DNA from: an uncultured Lachnospiraceae bacterium
Lineage (GTDB): Bacteria; Bacillota; Clostridia; Lachnospirales; Lachnospiraceae
NCBI GenBank assembly: GCA_905209865.1
Contig: CAJLUP010000120.1
Coordinates: forward strand, 1 to 5,230
Direction: 5' to 3'
Length of the DNA: 5,230 nt
The position numbers were made by a program, and so were the translations under genes. The notes under the pieces were generated by a model. The model was given only the letters and a program-made list of their open reading frames with translations. It made no database searches and was not told the origin of the DNA. Each line of letters begins with the position of its first letter. Position 1 is the stretch's first letter. Positions 1 to 5,230 of this stretch are shown piece by piece.

Positions 1-1350
1 CTGATCGCCACAAGAATGACGACAGATCAGATGCTTCCGATTATTGAAAAGATGGATCAGGTCGGATATCATGCAGTTGAATGTTGGGGAGGTGCAACGT
101 TTGATGCGTCTTTACGTTTCCTGAAAGAAGATCCGTGGGAAAGACTTCGGAAATTCCGTGACGGGTTTAAAAATACAAAGCTTCAGATGCTGTTCCGCGG
201 ACAGAATATTCTCGGATATCGTCCGTATGCAGATGATGTAGTTGAATATTTCGTACAGAAATCCGCTGCAAACGGAATCGATATTATTCGTATTTTTGAT
301 TGTCTGAACGATATTAGAAATTTGCAGACAGCGGTGACAGCGGCAAATAAAGAAAAGGCTCATGCTCAGGTTGCAATGTCTTATACACTGGGAGATGCAT
401 ATACGCTTGATTACTGGGTAGATCTTGCAAAAAGAATCGAAGATATGGGAGCAAATTCCATCTGCGTAAAAGATATGGCAGGACTGCTTGTCCCGTATGA
501 AGCGACAGAGCTTGTTACTGCTTTGAAAGAAGCGGTAAGTATTCCGATTGAGATGCACACCCACTATACATCTGGAGTTGCTTCAATGACTTATTTAAAA
601 TCCGTAGAAGCAGGAGCTGATATCATTGATACTGCGATGTCTCCGTTTGCGCTTGGAACTTCTCAGCCGGCAACGGAAGTAATGGTAGAAACGTTTAAAG
701 GAACACCGTATGATACAGGTTTGGATCAGAAATTGTTATCTGAGATTGCAGATTATTTCCGTCCGATCAGAGACGAAGCGCTTGAGAGCGGACTGCTCAA
801 TCCGAAGAACCTTGGTGTGAATATTAAGACTTTATTATATCAGGTTCCGGGAGGAATGCTTTCTAACCTGACATCTCAGTTAAAAGAGCAGGGAGCGGAA
901 GATAAGTTCTATGATGTGCTTGAAGAAGTGCCGCGTGTCCGTAAAGACCTTGGTGAGCCGCCGCTTGTTACTCCGTCTTCTCAGATTGTGGGAACACAGG
1001 CTGTATTCAATGTCCTGATGGGCGAGAGATATAAAATGGCGACGAAAGAGACAAAGGATATTCTGGCAGGAAAATATGGTGCAACAGCAAAACCGGTTGA
1101 CGCACAGCTTCAGCAGAAGATCTTAGGTGAGGATGCAGAGATCATTACATGCCGTCCGGCTGATTTGATCCCGAATGAGCTTGATACACTTCGAAAAGAA
1201 TGTGAGCAGTGGATTCAGCAGGATGAAGACGTTCTTACTTACGCATTATTCCCGCAGGTTGCCGTTGATTTCTTTAAATACAGACAGGCACAGCAGACGA
1301 AAGTTGATGTTACAGTAGCAGATACTAAGAACGGAGCATATCCGGTATAA
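1..1350 (+). CDS. oadA: Oxaloacetate decarboxylase alpha subunit / 5S-type carboxyltransferase, 5' partial
   Basis: This is a biotin-dependent carboxyltransferase subunit of the OadA / transcarboxylase 5S / pyruvate carboxylase-B family, a cytoplasmic TIM-barrel enzyme that moves CO2 between a 2-oxoacid (oxaloacetate/pyruvate) and carboxybiotin. The frame is open from base 1, reading LIATRM, so the ATG at 16 is internal. The family's preceding N-terminal stretch, which carries the metal-binding Asp of the RDAHQS motif, lies just outside the window; roughly 20-25 residues should be missing. Visible signatures are WGGATFDA (near 88-111), FRGQN, RIFDCLND, VKDMAG with the Lys (469-471) expected to be carbamylated, and MHTHYTSG with metal-binding His codons at 556-558 and 562-564. 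The conserved PYC/OADA C-terminal domain follows from about base 780 (NPKNLG, QVPGGM, PPLVTPSSQIVG). The protein stops right after this domain with no linker or biotinyl MKM domain, so the biotin carrier must be a separate protein, probably encoded upstream. A terminator follows, so this is the last gene of its operon. Pyruvate carboxylase subunit B is the main alternative name. Confidence 0.93.
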   Translation: MIATRMTTDQMLPIIEKMDQVGYHAVECWGGATFDASLRFLKEDPWERLRKFRDGFKNTKLQMLFRGQNILGYRPYADDVVEYFVQKSAANGIDIIRIFDCLNDIRNLQTAVTAANKEKAHAQVAMSYTLGDAYTLDYWVDLAKRIEDMGANSICVKDMAGLLVPYEATELVTALKEAVSIPIEMHTHYTSGVASMTYLKSVEAGADIIDTAMSPFALGTSQPATEVMVETFKGTPYDTGLDQKLLSEIADYFRPIRDEALESGLLNPKNLGVNIKTLLYQVPGGMLSNLTSQLKEQGAEDKFYDVLEEVPRVRKDLGEPPLVTPSSQIVGTQAVFNVLMGERYKMATKETKDILAGKYGATAKPVDAQLQQKILGEDAEIITCRPADLIPNELDTLRKECEQWIQQDEDVLTYALFPQVAVDFFKYRQAQQTKVDVTVADTKNGAYPV

Positions 1351-1366
1351 TCAGAATGAATAACAG

Positions 1367-1413
1367 CAGGATCGAACGATTGAATTTATTCAGGAGATCG
1401 ATCCTGTTTTATT
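1367..1413 (+). terminator. Rho-independent terminator after oadA
   Basis: A perfect 9-bp inverted repeat, CAGGATCGA (1367-1375) and TCGATCCTG (1398-1406), is followed directly by TTTTATTT. The 22-nt region between the arms can form a further TGAA/TTCA stem (1381-1384 with 1389-1392) around a four-base loop. It lies 16 bp after the oadA stop codon and should end the upstream decarboxylase transcript. The reverse strand has no comparable T-run beside the left arm, so it appears to act in one direction only. Confidence 0.88.
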
Positions 1414-1441
1414 TGTACTCTTTTTCGTTTAGTGGTATCAT
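1413..1441 (+). promoter_or_regulatory. Probable promoter of the aminopeptidase gene (extended -10)
   Basis: The -10 candidate TATCAT (1436-1441) matches TATAAT at five of six positions and is preceded by TGG, giving an extended -10 (TGn). At 17-bp spacing, the -35 position 1413-1418 reads TTGTAC, which keeps only the TTG of TTGACA; the extended -10 could compensate. Transcription would start near 1448, leaving a leader of about 26 nt. The -35 region abuts the T-run of the preceding terminator. This is a motif-based prediction only. Confidence 0.5.
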
Positions 1442-1461
1442 AAAAAGGAATTTTAAGGAGC

Positions 1462-1467
1462 AGGAGG
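1462..1467 (+). promoter_or_regulatory. Ribosome binding site of the aminopeptidase gene
   Basis: AGGAGG sits six bases before the ATG at 1474 and fixes that codon as the start. A second purine-rich element, AAGGAG (1455-1460), lies just upstream and is probably too far from the ATG to be the main site. Confidence 0.85.
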
Positions 1468-1473
1468 CTTTGG

Positions 1474-3297
1474 ATGAAATATTCAGGGAGCATTTCAGAC
1501 AGAATTGCAGCTCTTAGATCTGAAATGAAGTTAAGAAAGATTAATCTGTATATCGTTTCATCAACGGATTATCATAACAGTGAATATATCGGAGATTATT
1601 TTAAAGAACGGCAGTATGTGACCGGATTCACAGGATCTGCCGGAACAGCGGTTTTCGCGGAAAATAAAGCGGGTCTTTGGACGGACGGCCGATATTTTAT
1701 ACAGGCGGAAAAAGAACTGCAGGGTAGTGGGATAGAACTTTTTAAAATGGGAGAGCCGGATTGCCCGAGCTTGGAAGACTTTGTGAGAAATGAACTGCCG
1801 GAAGGCGGAACGGTCGGTTTTGACGGTCGAACCGTTCAAGTAGAAAAGGGAAAAGAATTTGCGAAGATTGCCGAAGAGAAGAGGGGAAAGATATCTTGTC
1901 TTTCAGATCTTGTGGATTTTGTGTGGGAAGACAGACCAAAGCTTCCGTCGGGAAAAGCCTATGCTTTGGAAGAAGCCTATGCAGGGGAATCTGTATTATC
2001 TAAATTAGAAAGAGTCCGTAAGAAAATGTCAGAGGCCGGAGCAGATGTTCACCTTCTGTCAAGTCTTGACGATATTGCATGGCTTCTGAATATCAGAGGG
2101 AATGATATTCCTTGCTGTCCTCTTGTGCTGGCGCATTTGATGATGGATGAGGAACATGTTGAACTGTTTACAGAAGAGGCGAAATTTTCAGAAGAACTAA
2201 GACAAAAATTAGCAAAAAATAATGTCTTTTTAAGACCTTATACAGAACTGGAAGATGCAATCAGACAACTGAAAAACGTGAAAAAGAATTTATCCCAGAA
2301 TACGAGAAAGCTTTTGATCGATCCGGAACGGATCAGTTATGCTGTTTATAAATTGATACCGGATACGGTTAAAGTTATTGAAGAAGAGAATCCGGAAATA
2401 AAAATGAAGTCGGTGAAAAATGATATTGAAGTGGAGCATATCAGGCAGGCTCATCTAAAAGATGCGGTGGCTCATACAAAATTTATGTACTGGCTGAAGA
2501 AAAATATCGGAAAGATTGAGATTACCGAGATTTCTGCTTCTGATCGTTTGGAAGCCTTCCGAAAAGAGCAGGACGGATATTTAGGACCGAGTTTTGAACC
2601 GATCAGCGCATATCATGAGCATGGAGCGATTGTTCACTACAGCGCGTCAGAAGAAAGCAATGTGCTTCTAAAGGAAGGGCATTTTCTTCTGACAGATACC
2701 GGAGGACACTATAAGGACGGATCGACGGATATTACAAGAACAGTGGCGCTTGGCGATGTGAGTCGTCAGGAAAAAGAAGATTTTACGCTTGTTCTAAGGG
2801 CGATGCTCCGTCTTATGAATGCAGTGTTTCTTGAAGGATGCAGTGGAGCGAATCTGGACTGTATTGCAAGAGAAGTGTTTTGGAAAGAACGGCTGAATTT
2901 TAATCACGGAACAGGTCACGGAGTAGGATATCTTTTGAATATTCATGAACCTCCCATCAATTTCAGATGGAGGGAAGGAAAAAATCCGGCTCCGGCGCTT
3001 GAAAAGAATATGGTAATTACAGATGAACCCGGAATTTACAGGGAAGGACTGCACGGAATCCGGATTGAAAATGAACTTCTCGTTGCAGAAGATGAACAGA
3101 ATGAATTTGGGAAATTTCTGCATTTTGAACCGCTTACTTTTGTGCCTGTCGATCTTGACGCTGTACTTCCGGAAAAAATGAATGAAGAAGAAAAAAAGAT
3201 GCTAAATGAGTATCATTATACTGTTTATGAGAAACTTGAGAAATATTTGGATGAAAAAGAGCGGATCTGGTTAAAAAAATACACAAGACCGATATAA
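1474..3297 (+). CDS. Xaa-Pro aminopeptidase (aminopeptidase P, M24B), long three-domain form
   Basis: This is a cytoplasmic metallopeptidase that removes the N-terminal residue from peptides with proline in second position, probably for peptide recycling. Its 607 residues match the long form of aminopeptidase P (human XPNPEP1-like, about 620) and not the shorter E. coli PepP form (about 440). Domains in order are creatinase N (about 9-140, with TGFTGSAGT and WTDGRYF), a second creatinase-like domain (about 155-317, with SLDDIAWLLNIRG), the pita-bread M24 catalytic domain (about 322-535), and an M24 C-terminal extension (about 548-607, with EPLTFVP and NEYH). All five expected metal ligands are present: D408 in DTGG, D419 in STDITRT, H482 in GTGHGVG, E518 in TDEPG and E532 in IRIENE. 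The supporting histidines H388 (IVHY) and H491 (NIHEPP) are also present. No signal peptide or membrane segment is visible. A strong AGGAGG six bases upstream sets the start. The gene has its own predicted promoter and no clear terminator after it. Substrate range cannot be read from the sequence. Confidence 0.96.
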   Translation: MKYSGSISDRIAALRSEMKLRKINLYIVSSTDYHNSEYIGDYFKERQYVTGFTGSAGTAVFAENKAGLWTDGRYFIQAEKELQGSGIELFKMGEPDCPSLEDFVRNELPEGGTVGFDGRTVQVEKGKEFAKIAEEKRGKISCLSDLVDFVWEDRPKLPSGKAYALEEAYAGESVLSKLERVRKKMSEAGADVHLLSSLDDIAWLLNIRGNDIPCCPLVLAHLMMDEEHVELFTEEAKFSEELRQKLAKNNVFLRPYTELEDAIRQLKNVKKNLSQNTRKLLIDPERISYAVYKLIPDTVKVIEEENPEIKMKSVKNDIEVEHIRQAHLKDAVAHTKFMYWLKKNIGKIEITEISASDRLEAFRKEQDGYLGPSFEPISAYHEHGAIVHYSASEESNVLLKEGHFLLTDTGGHYKDGSTDITRTVALGDVSRQEKEDFTLVLRAMLRLMNAVFLEGCSGANLDCIAREVFWKERLNFNHGTGHGVGYLLNIHEPPINFRWREGKNPAPALEKNMVITDEPGIYREGLHGIRIENELLVAEDEQNEFGKFLHFEPLTFVPVDLDAVLPEKMNEEEKKMLNEYHYTVYEKLEKYLDEKERIWLKKYTRPI

Positions 3298-3301
3298 ATT
3301 T

Positions 3302-3317
3302 TGATGATCTGATGATC
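3302..3317 (+). repeat. Perfect tandem 8-bp direct repeat upstream of the regulator promoter
   Basis: TGATGATC occurs twice with no spacer (3302-3309 and 3310-3317). It ends five bases before the -35 hexamer at 3323, a position where an activator or autoregulator could bind. The unit has partial dyad character because GATC is self-complementary. A role as operator is inferred from position only; chance in A/T-rich intergenic DNA is possible. Confidence 0.45.
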
Positions 3318-3322
3318 GGGCA

Positions 3323-3351
3323 ATGACAGAAAAGAAAAAATAAGCTATAAT
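3323..3351 (+). promoter_or_regulatory. Strong predicted promoter of the regulator-flavoprotein operon
   Basis: The -35 box ATGACA (3323-3328) matches TTGACA at five of six positions. The optimal 17-bp spacer follows, then a perfect TATAAT -10 box (3346-3351). Transcription should start near 3358, giving a leader of about 28 nt before the ATG at 3386. It is the best promoter in the window and indicates that the regulator and flavoprotein form their own transcription unit. Confidence 0.8.
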
Positions 3352-3385
3352 CAGTCAGTAATAATGAAAAAAGTAGGAAACAAAA

Positions 3386-4321
3386 ATGGGACAAAATGAA
3401 ACAACGACAAATGAACTTTTACTGAGAATTAAAGAAAAATATAAAAAAATGAGTAAAGGACAGCGGCGCCTTGCAGATTATGTATGCAATGATTATGATA
3501 AGGCGGTCTTTTTGACGGCAGCAAAATTAGGCGAGATTGTCGGAGTGAGCGAGTCGACAGTCGTACGTTTTGCGACACAGCTCGGATATAAAGGATATCC
3601 GGGATTTCAAAAAGCGTTGGAAGAACTTGTTCGCAATAAGCTGAATTCGATTCAGAGGATGGAAGTGACATACGGTCGAATCAGCCAAAGTGAAATCTTA
3701 GAAACAGTCCTTCAGTCTGATATTGATAAAATCAAAATGACGCTTGCTGATATTGATCACAAAGCGTTTGATCTTGCTATAGACACACTTCTTAATGCGA
3801 GGAGGGTTTATGTGATCGGGATCAGAAGCTGTGCTCCGCTTGCATCGTTTTTGGGATTTTACTTAAATCTTGTCTGTGACAATGTGTCTGTTGTCGATGT
3901 AAACAGTTCAAGTGAAATATTTGAACAGCTGATCAGGATCAATGAAAAAGATGTTATCATAGGAATCAGTTTCCCGCGATATTCTATGCGTACGTTAAAA
4001 GCTTTGGAATTTGCAAGTAACCGCAAGGCGAAGGTGATCACTCTGACAGACAGTATCCATTCGCCGATGAATCTGTATTCGTCCTGTAACTTGATTGCCA
4101 GAAGTGATATGGCGTCGATCGTGGATTCGCTGGTAGCTCCTTTAAGTGTAGTAAATGCGCTTGTTGTAGCGCTTTGTATGAAAAAGCAGAGGGAAGTTGT
4201 CTCAACACTTGAAACGTTAGAAGAAATATGGGGAGAATATGAAGTATACAGCAGGGATGAATTGGATCCTATGAAACGTCCTTATTTCCCAGAGGAAACA
4301 GCAGGAGGAAAAAATGAGTAA
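3386..4321 (+). CDS. MurR/RpiR family transcriptional regulator (HTH_6 + SIS)
   Basis: This is a 311-residue cytoplasmic DNA-binding regulator of the RpiR/MurR family; members usually sense phosphosugars through the SIS domain. The N-terminal HTH_6 domain (about 9-83) carries the family pattern MSKGQRRLADYV (22-33), AAKLGEIVGVSESTVVRFA (45-63, recognition helix about 55-66) and LGYKGYPGFQ (66-75). The SIS domain spans about 125-260. Its first loop is GIRSC (145-149), and its second reads ISFPRYS (194-200), where sugar-binding SIS domains normally have a SxSGxT-like loop, so the ligand may not be a standard sugar phosphate. The ATG at 3386 has a modest AGGA site (3375-3378) seven bases upstream. 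The gene overlaps the flavoprotein start by 8 bp, so the two are probably translationally coupled. A tandem repeat just upstream of the promoter could be an autoregulatory site. Target genes and effector cannot be named from the sequence. Confidence 0.93.
   Translation: MGQNETTTNELLLRIKEKYKKMSKGQRRLADYVCNDYDKAVFLTAAKLGEIVGVSESTVVRFATQLGYKGYPGFQKALEELVRNKLNSIQRMEVTYGRISQSEILETVLQSDIDKIKMTLADIDHKAFDLAIDTLLNARRVYVIGIRSCAPLASFLGFYLNLVCDNVSVVDVNSSSEIFEQLIRINEKDVIIGISFPRYSMRTLKALEFASNRKAKVITLTDSIHSPMNLYSSCNLIARSDMASIVDSLVAPLSVVNALVVALCMKKQREVVSTLETLEEIWGEYEVYSRDELDPMKRPYFPEETAGGKNE
4303..4308 (+). promoter_or_regulatory. Ribosome binding site of the flavoprotein gene, inside the regulator CDS
   Basis: A full AGGAGG lies five bases before the ATG at 4314, within the last codons of the regulator. 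It fixes the flavoprotein start and supports efficient translation from the shared transcript; it is stronger than the regulator's own site. Confidence 0.85.
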
Positions 4322-5230
4322 TGTGATCGTTATCGGCGGCGGCGCCGCTGGAATGATGGCTGCGGTATTTGCTGCCGGAAACGGACATCATGTTCGTATA
4401 TACGAGAAAAATGACAGACTTGGAAGAAAGTTGTTTATAACCGGAAAAGGCCGATGTAATATTACAAATGCATCGGAAATCGAAGAATTTTTCCCGGCGG
4501 TAGTCAGCAATCCCAAATTTTTATACAGTGCATTTTACAGTTTTACGAATGAGCAGGTGATTGACTTTTTTGAAAAGCTTGGCGTAAAGACAAAGGTCGA
4601 ACGAGGAAACAGAGTTTTCCCGGTTTCTGATCATTCATCAGATGTGATCGGAGCGCTTCAAAGAGAACTGCATCGTCTTGGTGTTCAGGTGTTTCTTTGC
4701 ACTGAAGTGAAAAAAATGTCTGTGGAAGACGGGGAGATAAAAGGCGTTTTTCTTTCAGATCATACAAAAAAACAGAAGGAGGAGTTCGTTCCGGCAGATG
4801 CAGTGATCGTAGCGACCGGGGGTGTTTCTTATCCGAGTACAGGTTCCACCGGAGATGGGTTCCGTTTCGCAAAGGCATGTGGGCACAAGGTGACAGAATT
4901 GTTTCCTGCTCTGGTTCCGATGGAAGTAAAAGAATGGTATGCCAAAGAACTGCAAGGTCTGTCTCTTCGAAATGTTCGGATTTGGATAACAGATGGAAAG
5001 AAGCGATTATATGAGGAATTCGGAGAAATGCTGTTTACTCATTACGGTGTAACAGGTCCTGTTATTTTAAGCGCCAGCAGTGTGATCGGAAAGCGGCTGA
5101 AAGAAAAAGAACTTACTCTTCATATCGACCTGAAGCCGGCGCTGACAGAAGAACAGCTTGACAGAAGAGTGCTCAGGGAGTTTGAAACGAATCATAACCG
5201 GCAGTTTAAGAATGCGGTCGACAGTTTATT
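4314..5230 (+). CDS. BaiN/HI0933-like NAD(P)/FAD-dependent oxidoreductase, 3' partial
   Basis: This is a flavoprotein of the HI0933/YhiN/BaiN family, annotated elsewhere as aminoacetone oxidase-family FAD-binding enzyme. The first 305 codons are visible and the frame runs off the right edge; relatives are about 400-415 residues, so roughly 100 are missing. The N-terminal Rossmann motif is VIVIGGGAAGMMAA (4-17), with E31 near the end of the second strand positioned to bind the FAD ribose. The family signature GRKLFITGKGRCNITN follows at 37-52. A second FAD-contact segment, VIVATGG, leads to YPSTGSTGDG (173-182). The family's inserted domain runs from about 190 and contains MLFTHYGVTGPVIL. No signal peptide or transmembrane segment is seen. 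The ATG has a strong AGGAGG and overlaps the regulator stop by 8 bp. A homologue named BaiN in Clostridium scindens was linked to reduction of bile-acid intermediates, but the family is widespread in bacteria without that pathway and no other bai gene is visible here. The physiological substrate is therefore unknown. Confidence 0.92.
   Translation, partial: MSNVIVIGGGAAGMMAAVFAAGNGHHVRIYEKNDRLGRKLFITGKGRCNITNASEIEEFFPAVVSNPKFLYSAFYSFTNEQVIDFFEKLGVKTKVERGNRVFPVSDHSSDVIGALQRELHRLGVQVFLCTEVKKMSVEDGEIKGVFLSDHTKKQKEEFVPADAVIVATGGVSYPSTGSTGDGFRFAKACGHKVTELFPALVPMEVKEWYAKELQGLSLRNVRIWITDGKKRLYEEFGEMLFTHYGVTGPVILSASSVIGKRLKEKELTLHIDLKPALTEEQLDRRVLREFETNHNRQFKNAVDSL

Noticed and set aside
16..18. ATG at 16 as the true start of the oadA gene
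   Set aside because: The frame is open upstream and the residues LIATR before it belong to the conserved family motif, while no ribosome binding site precedes the ATG; the gene is truncated by the window edge.
112..564. Minus-strand open frame of 150 codons opposite oadA
   Set aside because: It lies entirely antisense to a conserved carboxyltransferase, its translation shows no recognisable domain, and its Cys/Ile/Phe-rich composition is typical of a shadow frame.
1351..1473. Possible riboswitch or small RNA between oadA and the aminopeptidase gene
   Set aside because: The region is accounted for by the terminator, a promoter and a ribosome binding site, leaving a leader of only about 26 nt, too short for a riboswitch.
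1808..1837. Inverted repeat GAACGGT...ACCGTTC
   Set aside because: It is a 7-bp dyad within coding sequence encoding a conserved-looking GTVGFDGRTV segment, and is best explained as coincidence.
2320..2334. Perfect 6-bp hairpin GATCCG-GAA-CGGATC
   Set aside because: It sits inside the aminopeptidase coding sequence with no T-run after it, so it is neither a terminator nor an evident operator.
3364..3399. Eleven-codon upstream ORF (ATG at 3364) overlapping the regulator start
   Set aside because: It has no ribosome binding site, is Lys-rich because of A-rich leader sequence, and shows no attenuator structure or regulatory codon run.
4543..4955. Two minus-strand open frames opposite the flavoprotein gene
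   Set aside because: They are antisense to strongly conserved FAD-binding coding sequence, overlap each other, and show no recognisable protein features.

Overview
This window is ordinary chromosomal sequence that looks like a low-to-moderate GC, Gram-positive gut anaerobe of the Clostridia, most likely Lachnospiraceae (Blautia, Dorea or Mediterraneibacter type). The reasons are A/T-rich intergenic DNA, strong AGGAGG ribosome binding sites, consensus sigma-A type promoters, a stand-alone oxaloacetate decarboxylase alpha subunit without a biotin domain, and an RpiR regulator followed by a BaiN/HI0933-like flavoprotein. The taxonomic call is an inference from gene content and style.

Layout, all genes on the + strand: (1) 1-1350, the 3' part of a biotin-dependent carboxyltransferase subunit (OadA / 5S type), cut by the left window edge. 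(2) 1351-1473, an intergenic region holding a rho-independent terminator and then a promoter with an extended -10. (3) 1474-3297, a complete 607-residue, three-domain Xaa-Pro aminopeptidase (M24B) with all five metal ligands. (4) 3298-3385, a short intergenic region with a near-consensus promoter and a perfect tandem 8-bp repeat just upstream of its -35. (5) 3386-4321, a complete MurR/RpiR-type regulator (HTH_6 plus SIS). (6) 4314-5230, the first 305 codons of a BaiN/HI0933-like FAD-dependent oxidoreductase, overlapping the regulator by 8 bp and cut by the right edge.

The window therefore holds three transcription units. The first is the end of a probable Na+-translocating decarboxylase operon, closed by the terminator. 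The second starts at the aminopeptidase's own promoter; no terminator is visible after that gene, so some read-through into the next unit is possible. The third is the regulator-flavoprotein operon driven from the promoter at 3323-3351. I see no mobile element, CRISPR array, RNA gene, phage signature or defence system, and nothing that amounts to a novel system. The points most worth a second look are the altered SIS ligand motif in the regulator, its coupling to the flavoprotein, the tandem repeat at its promoter, and the missing biotin domain on the decarboxylase subunit.
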